Shown: in pieces, positions 1 through 6,174 of the stretch | Layout of the letters: each line of letters opens with the position of its first letter | Numbering within the stretch: the stretch's first letter is position 1 | Source: Chloroflexota bacterium | GTDB lineage: Bacteria; Chloroflexota; Limnocylindria; QHBO01 | DNA: 11,933 nucleotides | Direction: 5' to 3' | NCBI GenBank assembly: GCA_029865285.1 | Contig: JAOUHE010000042.1 | Span: forward strand, 1-11,933 | Program-made: the position numbers and the translations under genes | The notes under the pieces: model-generated | Database searches by the model: none | Told to the model about the DNA's origin: nothing | What the model saw: only the letters and a program-made list of their open reading frames with translations

Positions 1-105
1 CTTCGCTACGGCTTCCGGGTCCCGGTTGTGGCCCTCGACAGCGAGGACTGCCTGGAGGCACCGATCACCGGCCCCGCACTTCGGGCCCTGCTCGCCAAGA
101 TCTAG
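1..105 (+). CDS. C-terminal end of a probable glutaredoxin-like (DUF836-type) protein, partial
   Basis: The first frame from the window edge is open for 34 residues and ends at TAG (103-105). The tail reads like the last strand-helix part of a small thioredoxin-fold protein of the glutaredoxin-like DUF836 group. It has RYGFRVPVVAL, where the Val-Pro resembles the cis-Pro region of the thioredoxin fold, then an acidic turn, then a terminal helix ALRALLAK. The CxxC active site, if present, lies outside the window. It is the only gene on the plus strand and converges with the cupredoxin lipoprotein gene, sharing the bases CTAG so that the two stop codons overlap. The family assignment rests on a short tail and remains tentative. 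That a real gene ends here is better supported, because the frame stops exactly where the opposing gene stops. Confidence 0.5.
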   Translation, partial: LRYGFRVPVVALDSEDCLEAPITGPALRALLAKI

Positions 106-518
106 CCGGGCGACTCGACGAATAGCGGACCATTCATGACCGGATGAACCGTGCACAGGAAGTAGTACTCGCCCGCCAGGAGTGGGTCGACGGCGGAGTC
201 CCACGTCTCGCCACGGTTGATGATGTCGCCGCGCAGGTACTCGTTCACCTTGTCCGGGGTGTCGTAGATCGCGACGTTGTGCGGTTCGCTGTCATTGTTG
301 GCCAGGCGGATGGAGAAGGCGGTGTCGGCCGCTACCGAGATGCAAGACGCGTCGAAGGCCAGGTTAGCCGCGGTCAACTGCACCACGCCGTTCGCATCGG
401 CCTGAGCACAGTCCGCAGGGCTCAACGACGCCGATGGCGCGGCGGAGCAGGCCGCCAGGGTCGCCGCGACGACGAACGCCGGCGCAATCGCCAGCCCGCG
501 ACCGACGCGGCCGATCAC
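102..518 (-). CDS. Cupredoxin-domain lipoprotein (type 1 copper site)
   Basis: A 138-residue exported copper protein. Starting at the GTG at 518 gives a signal peptide with a hydrophobic core at residues 8-20 and a lipobox LAAC at 21-24, so it should be a lipoprotein outside the membrane. Mature residues 45-138 look like a cupredoxin domain: His80 in PHNVAIYD is the first ligand, and FLCTVHPVMNG supplies Cys122, His125 and Met128, the usual His-Cys-His-Met set. Cys37 and Cys59 could form a disulfide. The start is set by AAGGAGG four bases upstream and by a GTGA overlap with the stop of the MBL hydrolase gene; the longer open frame back to 602 lacks a signal peptide. Such proteins carry electrons or bind copper. 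The redox partner is not visible, but translational coupling points to joint expression with the hydrolase. Confidence 0.88.
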   Translation of the reverse strand: MIGRVGRGLAIAPAFVVAATLAACSAAPSASLSPADCAQADANGVVQLTAANLAFDASCISVAADTAFSIRLANNDSEPHNVAIYDTPDKVNEYLRGDIINRGETWDSAVDPLLAGEYYFLCTVHPVMNGPLFVESPG

Positions 519-1396
519 GCGTCCTCCTTGACGCGGAAGCCGCGCTCGGTCGCCTCGATCTGGATCGGCAGGGCGCCCGGGTCGTGCGTGAAGTAGCACC
601 ACCAGCCCTCGGCCGCCGCGCGCGAGACGAGCTCGTTGCGCATCTCGACCGCCTGGATCGGGTAGTCGTCGTAGGCGCTCGTCCAGCGGACCGGGATCTG
701 CCAGCGCGTGGGGATCAGGTCGCCCCAGAAGATGGCTCGAGATCCAGCTTGGCCGGCAGCGGCGGTGCCCAGCAGGACGGCCTGAGAGCCGCGGGTGTGG
801 CCACCGGTCGGCAGTACACGAACACCCTCGACAAGCTCGACCTCCCCCTGCACCTCGGCCAGCTGGCCGGCGGCTCGTACCAGGTCGAGCTGCTCGACCT
901 CCATGATCCCCTGCAGTCGCAGCTCGTCGCCGTGGGCAGCCTCCGCCTCGTCGCGCTGGACGACGTACCGGGCTCGGGGAAAGTTCGGGCGGCCATCAGC
1001 GTCCACCATGCCGCCGGCGTGGTCGTAATGCAGGTGGCTGACCACCACGAAGTCGATGCTGGCCGGATCCACTCCGACCGTGCGAAGTGCCACGGCTGGG
1101 TCGCCGCCCTCGATCCCCTTGATGTCGCGGTCCTTGTCGGTCATCCGCACCCCGGTGCCGGTCTCGACCACGATCCGCTTGCCGCCCGCCTCGACGAGCA
1201 GCAGGTTCAGCCGGCAGTGCAGCCGACCGCGGTCATCGGTCTCGACGAGCCGCGACCAGAGCGGCTTGGGGACCACTCCGAAGAATCCGCCCGCATCGGG
1301 ACGGAACCACCCTGCGCGGATCACGCGGACGCTCACCTTGCCGGCAAAGGTGCGCGCCTGGCGCGCCGGTGTGATGTCGTAGAGCGGCTGGGTCAC
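515..1396 (-). CDS. MBL-fold metallo-hydrolase, lactonase-like (AttM/YtnP type)
   Basis: A 293-residue cytosolic metallo-beta-lactamase-fold hydrolase. The zinc motif is HLHYDH at 121-126 (His121, His123, Asp125, His126), followed by GG as in AttM/YtnP-type lactonases. Further metal ligands are probably His200 (TGGH), Asp226 (WGDLIPT) and His271 (FTHD), so the two-metal site looks complete. There is no signal peptide. Family members open lactone rings, including N-acyl-homoserine lactones, or cleave other esters; the substrate cannot be read from sequence. The GTG start at 1396 has GGAG five bases upstream. The gene follows dcd after 43 bases and overlaps the copper lipoprotein gene by four bases (GTGA). 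The fold and metal site are secure; a lactonase role is only likely. Confidence 0.88.
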   Translation of the reverse strand: MTQPLYDITPARQARTFAGKVSVRVIRAGWFRPDAGGFFGVVPKPLWSRLVETDDRGRLHCRLNLLLVEAGGKRIVVETGTGVRMTDKDRDIKGIEGGDPAVALRTVGVDPASIDFVVVSHLHYDHAGGMVDADGRPNFPRARYVVQRDEAEAAHGDELRLQGIMEVEQLDLVRAAGQLAEVQGEVELVEGVRVLPTGGHTRGSQAVLLGTAAAGQAGSRAIFWGDLIPTRWQIPVRWTSAYDDYPIQAVEMRNELVSRAAAEGWWCYFTHDPGALPIQIEATERGFRVKEDA

Positions 1397-1439
1397 GAAC
1401 GCTCCGAATGGCCTGCGGTGCTGATCTGCGAGCCGCGAC

Positions 1440-2021
1440 TCAGCGCTTGATGCGGCCCCGCTCGAAGTCCCGATGGTACAGGCTGGCGGTCGGGTCGCGC
1501 TGCCCGCGGTACTTGCTGCCGATGCGCGCGTCGCCGTAGCCGACCTCGACCGGCGAGGTGAGCCGCTGGAAGCTGATCTGGCCGATCTTCATGCCGTCGT
1601 ATAGCGTGATCGGCAGGTTGGCCACGTTGGAGAGCTCCAGCGTCAGGTTGCCCTCCCAGCCAGGATCCACGTAGCCGGCGGTGGAATGGATGAGCAGACC
1701 GAGCCGGCCGAGGCTCGACTTCCCTTCCAGCCGCGCCACCAGGTCGTTCGGCAGTTCGACGCGCTCAAAGGTGGATCCGAGCACGAACTCTCCCGGATGC
1801 AGGATGAACGGCTCGTCGCCGGCGATCTCGACCAGCTCGGTCAGTTCGGGCTGATCGGTCCGCACGTCGATGTACGGGTAGCGGCTGTTGCGGAAGACGC
1901 GGAAGCGACGGTCCAGGTGCAGGTCCACGCTCGACGGCTGGACCGCATCGGGGATGTACGGATCGATGACGATCCGTCCCGCCGCGATCTCGGCGCGGAT
2001 GTCACGGTCGGAAAGGATCAC
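1440..2021 (-). CDS. dcd: dCTP deaminase, probably the bifunctional dUMP-forming type
   Basis: 193 residues, the normal family length. Dcd deaminates dCTP; the bifunctional form also hydrolyses the triphosphate to give dUMP for thymidylate synthesis. The core is RLEGKSSLGRLG (97-108) with the conserved Ser102 and Arg106, then HSTAGYVDPGWEGNLTLELS with the likely catalytic Glu129, and a C-terminal GSKYRGQRDPT (168-178) that would close over the nucleotide. The HSTAG stretch matches the bifunctional Mycobacterium tuberculosis enzyme as I recall it, and differs from the HVTAH of the monofunctional E. coli enzyme. The GTG start at 2021 overlaps the nrdR stop as GTGA, with GGAG just upstream, and gives the expected N-terminus ILSDRDI. 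The same frame is open back to 2402, but that part only shadows nrdR. It is probably co-translated with nrdR. Confidence 0.95.
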   Translation of the reverse strand: MILSDRDIRAEIAAGRIVIDPYIPDAVQPSSVDLHLDRRFRVFRNSRYPYIDVRTDQPELTELVEIAGDEPFILHPGEFVLGSTFERVELPNDLVARLEGKSSLGRLGLLIHSTAGYVDPGWEGNLTLELSNVANLPITLYDGMKIGQISFQRLTSPVEVGYGDARIGSKYRGQRDPTASLYHRDFERGRIKR

Positions 2022-2491
2022 CCCTTCTCCGCCGGCGTTCGCTGCTTCATCAGGCGGTCCACCTCGCGCTTGAGCGTCGAGATGTCCTCGTAGCTGTGAT
2101 AGACCGATGCGAACCGAATGTAGGCCAGCTGGTCCATGTCGCGGAGCGCCTCGGTCGCCATCCGGCCGACCTCCTTGCTGCTCACCTCCGGCTGGCCGCG
2201 GGCGCGCAGGGCGCTCTCGATGTCGTCGACCGCCTGCTCGACCCGCGCCAGGGTAACCGGGCGCTTCTCGAGTGCGCGCATCAACCCCGCCTGCAGTTTG
2301 CCGCGGTCGAACTCCTGGCGGCTGCCATCGCGCTTGAGCACGGTCAGTCGCGCGCCTTCGGCGCGTTCGTAGGTGGTGAATCGGAAGGTGCACGCCTCGC
2401 ACTCGCGGCGACGACGAATGGTTCCCCCAGCCTCGAGGTCACGCGAGTCGATGACCCGCGTCCCCTCCTCGTTGCATCGTGGACAGCGCAT
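2018..2491 (-). CDS. nrdR: NrdR, ATP/dATP-sensing transcriptional repressor of ribonucleotide reductase genes
   Basis: 157 residues, the usual NrdR length. Residues 1-40 form the zinc ribbon that binds DNA: Cys3 and Cys6 (MRCPRC) pair with Cys31 and Cys34 (CEAC), with the arginine-rich TIRRRREC between them. Residues about 47-137 are the ATP-cone that senses ATP against dATP (VLKRDGSRQEFDRGKL near the start, AYIRFASVYHSYED near the end). NrdR represses nrd genes when dATP is high. The ATG at 2491 has GGGAT six bases upstream. It overlaps dcd by four bases, which puts a regulator of deoxynucleotide synthesis and an enzyme of dUMP supply in one transcript. A candidate NrdR box sits over its promoter, suggesting autoregulation. 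No ribonucleotide reductase gene is in the window. Confidence 0.97.
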   Translation of the reverse strand: MRCPRCNEEGTRVIDSRDLEAGGTIRRRRECEACTFRFTTYERAEGARLTVLKRDGSRQEFDRGKLQAGLMRALEKRPVTLARVEQAVDDIESALRARGQPEVSSKEVGRMATEALRDMDQLAYIRFASVYHSYEDISTLKREVDRLMKQRTPAEKG

Positions 2492-2535
2492 GCGGCATCC
2501 CTGTACGGACTACACCAGTGGTGGTACCCACATCG

Positions 2536-2541
2536 AGCATA
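2536..2541 (-). promoter_or_regulatory. Candidate nrdR-dcd promoter, extended -10
   Basis: On the minus strand the hexamer TATGCT is preceded by TGG, giving the extended -10 form TGnTATnnT. No good -35 is seen at 17 bases, which is acceptable for an extended -10. It would start transcription about 35-40 bases before the nrdR ATG. It lies in the 99-base gap between the etfA-linked unknown gene and nrdR, the largest gap in the window. Confidence 0.4.
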
Positions 2542-2557
2542 CCACAAGATATGGACC
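2542..2557. promoter_or_regulatory. Candidate NrdR box
   Basis: The 16-mer CCACAAGATATGGACC matches about 10 of 16 positions of the NrdR-box consensus acaCwAtATaTwGtgt. One half (CACAAGATAT) is good and the other is weak. It directly abuts the candidate extended -10 of nrdR, a position where bound NrdR would block RNA polymerase. A second box, usual for strong NrdR sites at a spacing of whole helical turns, was not found in the gap, so this is only a candidate. Confidence 0.33.
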
Positions 2558-2590
2558 GATTCGCCGACCCGGTGTGCCCCGGGCGAGCCC

Positions 2591-3160
2591 CTACAGGCGA
2601 TGCAGCCGGGCCGCCACCGATGCCTCTGCCGGCTGCCCGGGCTCCCAGGTGAGCAGCGCGTCCACCAGTTCACGCATGCGCAGTTGCGCGTGAAGGATGT
2701 TGAGGTGCCCACGCTTCCAGTAGATGGTCGGTTCCTCGTCCTCGGGCGGTCGGTGGGGCAACCGGGTGATTCCGCACCCGCGGGCCGCGGTCACGATCCC
2801 GCGCAGCGCGCGTTCGAGGTTGCCTTCGTACTCGGCATGAAGCGCATGCAGCTCTTCGGGTGCCAGGATCTCGCGCAAACCCTCCGCCGACGCGTCGAGG
2901 GCATCCTCCCCCTCCTGCAGCGCAACGAGCGCATCGTCGGGGTCCGCAGCCCGGCGGCGCAGCGCGTCGACCAGGTCGCCCAGCTCGACCAGGCGCCCAT
3001 CGATCGTCCTGGTTCGTTCGGCAAGGTCGCGGCGGTAGGCCTGCAGTTCACGCCCATACGCATGGGGCCGTCGCCGACGCGACCGCAGCAGTGCCGGCAT
3101 GGCGAGGAAGGCGACCAGCGCGGTCAGCAACGGAGCGGGTCCGAGCGGTGGGCGGCGCAT
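2591..3160 (-). CDS. Unknown membrane-anchored coiled-coil protein coupled to etfA
   Basis: I do not recognise this 189-residue protein. Residues about 9-25 (APLLTALVAFLAMPALL) form one hydrophobic segment followed at once by RSRRRRPH. By the positive-inside rule this puts the rest in the cytosol as an N-terminally anchored domain. Residues about 36-120 are charged, rich in Leu, Ala, Glu and Arg, and probably helical or coiled coil. A more structured tail follows, with TIYWKRGHLNILHAQLRM (145-162) and Trp172. There are no enzyme motifs; the only Cys is Cys129. The ATG at 3160 shares a base with the etfA stop (TGATG) and lacks a strong ribosome site of its own, so translation probably depends on etfA. 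It is the last gene before the nrdR promoter gap. A role with electron transfer flavoprotein at the membrane is a guess from position alone. Confidence 0.75.
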   Translation of the reverse strand: MRRPPLGPAPLLTALVAFLAMPALLRSRRRRPHAYGRELQAYRRDLAERTRTIDGRLVELGDLVDALRRRAADPDDALVALQEGEDALDASAEGLREILAPEELHALHAEYEGNLERALRGIVTAARGCGITRLPHRPPEDEEPTIYWKRGHLNILHAQLRMRELVDALLTWEPGQPAEASVAARLHRL

Positions 3161-4149
3161 CAGCTGGGTATCCCCTTTCGGCGGCGAATCTCGGCGGTCA
3201 ATTCAGGAACGATAGCGAACAGGTCCCCGACCACGAAGAGGTCGGCGAATTCACCGATCGGGGCATCGGGGTCCTTGTTGATGGCCACCACGTTCTCCGC
3301 GGTCTGCATCCCGACACGGTGCTGGATCGCTCCGCTGATCCCGCAGCCGACATACAGGGCGGGCTTGACCACCTTCCCGGTCTGTCCGATCTGGAGCTGG
3401 TACGGCACCCAGCCGGCGTCCGCAGCGGCGCGGCTTGCTCCGACCGCGCCATCGAGCACCGCCGCGAGCTCATTGAGTGGCTCGAAGCCCGCCGCGCTGC
3501 CGACGCCACGGCCTCCCGCGATGATGACCGCCGCCTCCTCCAGGTTCGCGACGGCGGCGTCGGCCGGATGCGACTCGACGATGCGTGCCGCCCCCAGTGC
3601 CCCCGCGTCGGACGAGGGAGCGGTCGAGACGCTCGCTGCTCCGCCGCCGCCCTCCAGCGGCGTGAAGGTACCGGAAAGCGCGAGGATGATCACCGGCTGC
3701 GGGGCATCGGCCATGCTCTCGCTCACGGTGATCACCGTGCCCTGCAGCGTTGACTGCTCCGCGCGGACGCGCCCTCCCTCGATGCGCACGGCACGCACCG
3801 GCCCGAGCGCGGGCAGGCCGAGCAGTCCCATCAGCGCCGCGGCCAGGTCACGCCCGTTCGGGGTGGCCGGGGCCAGGAACGCCAGTGGTGCATCGTCGCC
3901 AATCGTCGCGGCCGCTGCAGCTGCGAGGCTAATCGCCGGGCCGTCGGTGTCGGACAGCACCACCACTCGGGCCGCGCCGGCGGCACCCAGCGACGCAGCT
4001 CCGGCGGCTGCCCCGGCTCCATAGGCCAGCCCAACCGCCGCGCCGCCACTCTCGGCCGCAAGCCCAGCGGCTCCAGCCGCCAGCTCAAGCGCGCTGCGTG
4101 CCGGTGACCCGCCGTCGAATTCGGCGAGGAAGCAGATGTCGTTGTTCAT
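3160..4149 (-). CDS. etfA: Electron transfer flavoprotein alpha subunit
   Basis: 329 residues, the normal length. Binds the FAD of the EtfAB heterodimer, which takes electrons from acyl-CoA dehydrogenases. The N-terminal half (1-180) is unusually Ala/Gly-rich and diverged. The C-terminal FAD domain is classic: AGGRGVGS (211-218), Arg240 in GASRAAADAGW, QIGQTGKVVKP (253-263), then the family signature LYVGCGISGAIQHRVGM (265-281), with GC where AV or AT is usual, and VVAINKDPDAPI (287-298). The ATG at 4149 has GAGGAG six bases upstream; the longer frame back to 4662 only shadows etfB. etfB ends 14 bases upstream, and the unknown 189-residue gene overlaps the stop. With the acyl-CoA dehydrogenase and the EtfD-like protein in the window, it should feed the quinone pool. 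Confidence 0.97.
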   Translation of the reverse strand: MNNDICFLAEFDGGSPARSALELAAGAAGLAAESGGAAVGLAYGAGAAAGAASLGAAGAARVVVLSDTDGPAISLAAAAAATIGDDAPLAFLAPATPNGRDLAAALMGLLGLPALGPVRAVRIEGGRVRAEQSTLQGTVITVSESMADAPQPVIILALSGTFTPLEGGGGAASVSTAPSSDAGALGAARIVESHPADAAVANLEEAAVIIAGGRGVGSAAGFEPLNELAAVLDGAVGASRAAADAGWVPYQLQIGQTGKVVKPALYVGCGISGAIQHRVGMQTAENVVAINKDPDAPIGEFADLFVVGDLFAIVPELTAEIRRRKGIPS

Positions 4150-4163
4150 GTCGATCTCCTCGC

Positions 4164-4946
4164 CTAGATCAGCTTCCGCGCGGCCAGCCAGTCGGCAATC
4201 CGCGATGCCGCCTCGGCCGGCCCCAGGTTCTCGACCCGCTCCGTCGGGGCCTTGGTCTCGGGCGGGCGAACCTCCACGACACGCGTCAGCGCCGCGCCGT
4301 GCACGTCGTGGGCGGAGAGCCCCAGATCGGCGAGGTTCCAGGTCTCGAGCGACTTGCGGCGCGCGGCCATGATCCCCTTCAGCGACGCGTAGCGCGGCTC
4401 GCCCACCTGATCGGTAACGCTGGCCACGACGGGCAGGGGCGCCTCGAGGACATCGAATCCGGACGCCGTCAGGCGGCGAATGCGCGCGGTCGATCCGGTC
4501 AGCATGAGCTCGGCGGCGTAGGAGAGCAGGGGCAGCCCGCGGATGGCGGCCACCGCCCCGGGCACCAGCGAGCCGCGCGCGTCGTCGGAGCTCATCCCCA
4601 TCAGGGCCACGTCGGGCGCCAATTTGCCGAGGGCTGCCGCCAGGACCCGCGCAGTGGCCCACTGGTCGGCGCCCGCGAGGGCGTCATCGGTGACCTGGTA
4701 GGCCTCCTCGCCTCCCATCGCCAGCGCACGGCGCAGTGCCTCGGCGGCCGACTCGGGCCCCATCGACAGGTAGACGACCGTTTCGACCGCGCCCGCCTCC
4801 TGGAGACGCAGCGCCTGTTCGATGGCGTACTCGTCGAGTGGGTTGATGACCGATTCAGACGCGGCTCGATCGAGCCGCAGGTCGGCGGTGTAGCGCTTCT
4901 CGGCCGTGGTGGCCGGAACCTGTTTCACACAAACGACGATCTTCAC
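4164..4946 (-). CDS. etfB: Electron transfer flavoprotein beta subunit
   Basis: 260 residues, the normal length. Partner of EtfA in the cytosolic flavoprotein. It begins MKIVVCVKQVP, typical of the family, has INPLDEYAIEQALRL (34-48), GMSSDDARGSLVPG (117-130) at the nucleotide-binding loop where many family members have a GQVP-like motif, and the beta-subunit signature region VGEPRYASLKGIMAARRKSL (181-200). The start is GTG at 4946; only this start gives the conserved first strand. The nearest purine-rich ribosome site (GAGGG) is about a dozen bases away, so initiation may lean on translation of the acyl-CoA dehydrogenase that ends 17 bases upstream. The order dehydrogenase-etfB-etfA is a standard arrangement for fatty acid or branched-chain acyl-CoA oxidation. 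Whether it is bifurcating cannot be decided here, but nothing suggests it. Confidence 0.97.
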   Translation of the reverse strand: MKIVVCVKQVPATTAEKRYTADLRLDRAASESVINPLDEYAIEQALRLQEAGAVETVVYLSMGPESAAEALRRALAMGGEEAYQVTDDALAGADQWATARVLAAALGKLAPDVALMGMSSDDARGSLVPGAVAAIRGLPLLSYAAELMLTGSTARIRRLTASGFDVLEAPLPVVASVTDQVGEPRYASLKGIMAARRKSLETWNLADLGLSAHDVHGAALTRVVEVRPPETKAPTERVENLGPAEAASRIADWLAARKLI

Positions 4947-4963
4947 GCTCTTGGCGTCCCTCG

Positions 4964-6136
4964 CTACGGTTTCGCGGCCCGCGACACGCCGGCCCGCTTG
5001 AGGATCTGACGCGCCACGATCATCCGCTGAATCTGCTGCGTCCCTTCGTAGAGCTGGGTGATCTTGGCGTCGCGCATCATGCGTTCGACAGGGTACTCGC
5101 TGACGTAGCCGTAGCCGCCGAGCACCTGAACCGCGTCGGTGGTGACCCGCATGGCGGTATCGCCGGCGATCAGCTTCGCGCAGCTGGTCCAGTAGGCGAG
5201 ATCGGGGTCGTCGACGTCCACCGAAGCGGCGGCGGCGTAGGTCAGCTGGCGAGCCGCCTCGGTCTGGCTGGCCATGTCGGCGAGCATGAACTGGATCCCC
5301 TGCATGTCGGCCACGCGCTCGCCGAACTGGCGCCGGTCGGCGGCGTACCCGACGGCAAAGTCGAGCGCACCCTGCGCGATGCCGATCGCCTGGGCGGCGA
5401 CCGACAGTCGGGATCGGTCCAGCGTCGCCATCGCGATCTTGAATCCGTCACCCTCTTCACCGAGCCGGTTGGCCGCCGGAACCCGGACATCGTCGAAATT
5501 GAGTTCAGCGGTCGGAGAGCCGCGGATCCCCATCTTGTGCTCGAGGCGAGGGGACGAGAAGCCGGGCGTATCGGTCTCCACGATGAAGGCGCTCATCCCC
5601 TTGCGACCGCCCGCCTCTGGATCGGTCAGGGCGAAGACGGTGAGCAGGTTCGCGATCGAGCCGTGGGTGATGAATCGCTTGCTTCCGATGAGCAGGTAGT
5701 CATCGCCATCGCGGCGCGCCCGCATGCGCATGGCCGCCACGTCGCTCCCCGCCCCGGCCTCGGTCAGCGCGAACGCAATCAGCCATTCGCCGCTCGCCAA
5801 CCGGGGGAAGTAGCGCGCCTTCTGCTCATCGCTGCCGGCGATCAGGATCGGCAGCGCCCCGAGCTTCTGCACGATCGGGATCAGGCTGGTGGTGGCATCG
5901 GCGCGCGCGATCTCCTCGACAAGGATCGCCTGCGCAACGTTGTCGAGGGCGGTCCCGCCGTGGCGCTCCTCGAAGCAGGTGCCGAGCAGGTCCTGTCCCG
6001 CCAGGAGCTCCTTGAGGTCCCACGGGAACTCGCTCGCGGCGTCGATCTCAGCTGCCCGCGGAGCGATGCGCTCGGTCGCCAGTTCGCGGACGATCACCCG
6101 CAGCTCGTCGTGCTCGCGGGTCGTCCGGTGGCTCAC
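4964..6136 (-). CDS. Acyl-CoA dehydrogenase (FAD)
   Basis: 390 residues, full length. It oxidises an acyl-CoA to the trans-2-enoyl-CoA and passes electrons to EtfAB, encoded next. Visible parts are the N-terminal helical domain (1-120), signature 1 FALTEAGAGSDVAAM (122-136) around the FAD, the beta domain to about 230, DRRQFG (267-272), signature 2 QVLGGYGYVSEYPVERMMRD (337-356), and the catalytic base Glu364 in QLYEGTQQIQR. Glu at this place is the position used by short/medium-chain and branched short-chain enzymes rather than the isovaleryl type, but chain length cannot be fixed. The GTG at 6136 is the most upstream start: a stop lies four codons before it. There is no ribosome site but a -10-like TAGACT six bases upstream, so the transcript may be leaderless. 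The aminotransferase gene ends 26 bases upstream. Confidence 0.96.
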   Translation of the reverse strand: MSHRTTREHDELRVIVRELATERIAPRAAEIDAASEFPWDLKELLAGQDLLGTCFEERHGGTALDNVAQAILVEEIARADATTSLIPIVQKLGALPILIAGSDEQKARYFPRLASGEWLIAFALTEAGAGSDVAAMRMRARRDGDDYLLIGSKRFITHGSIANLLTVFALTDPEAGGRKGMSAFIVETDTPGFSSPRLEHKMGIRGSPTAELNFDDVRVPAANRLGEEGDGFKIAMATLDRSRLSVAAQAIGIAQGALDFAVGYAADRRQFGERVADMQGIQFMLADMASQTEAARQLTYAAAASVDVDDPDLAYWTSCAKLIAGDTAMRVTTDAVQVLGGYGYVSEYPVERMMRDAKITQLYEGTQQIQRMIVARQILKRAGVSRAAKP

Positions 6137-6142
6137 GGGTCG

Positions 6143-6174
6143 AGTCTAGCCGAATGGCCCCCTCAGCCGGTCAA
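6143..6174 (-). promoter_or_regulatory. Candidate leaderless promoter of the acyl-CoA dehydrogenase-etfBA unit
   Basis: On the minus strand TAGACT (6148-6143) lies six bases before the GTG, so transcription would begin at or next to the start codon. A TTGACC (6174-6169), formed by the last codons of the aminotransferase gene, lies 20 bases upstream of it. That spacing is longer than the ideal 17-18, but the hexamer is the same as in the lrp promoter. There is no Shine-Dalgarno sequence. Confidence 0.4.

Noticed and set aside
519..602. Longer cupredoxin start at 602
   Set aside because: It would bury the signal peptide behind 28 charged residues and overlap the MBL gene by 88 bases; the GTG at 518 has AAGGAGG and an immediate signal peptide.
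434..1450. 338-codon plus-strand frame opposite the MBL hydrolase
   Set aside because: Shadow of a gene with complete zinc ligands and a ribosome site; its own protein has no domain signs and crosses two minus-strand genes.
2022..2402. N-terminal extension of dcd upstream of 2021
   Set aside because: This part is antisense-free but lies within nrdR in another frame; the family N-terminus begins at the GTG at 2021.
2513..2523. CACCA-G-TGGTG inverted repeat in the nrdR leader as a second operator
   Set aside because: Short, unlike the NrdR consensus, and expected by chance in a GC-rich gap.
2096..4024. 642-codon open frame on the plus strand
   Set aside because: It runs antisense over nrdR, the unknown gene and etfA, has Ser/Pro/Arg/Ala-rich low-complexity protein with no motif, and arises from the high GC of the opposite-strand codons.
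4150..4662. N-terminal extension of etfA to 4662
   Set aside because: Shadow of etfB in another frame; the ATG at 4149 has a good ribosome site and the normal first strand.
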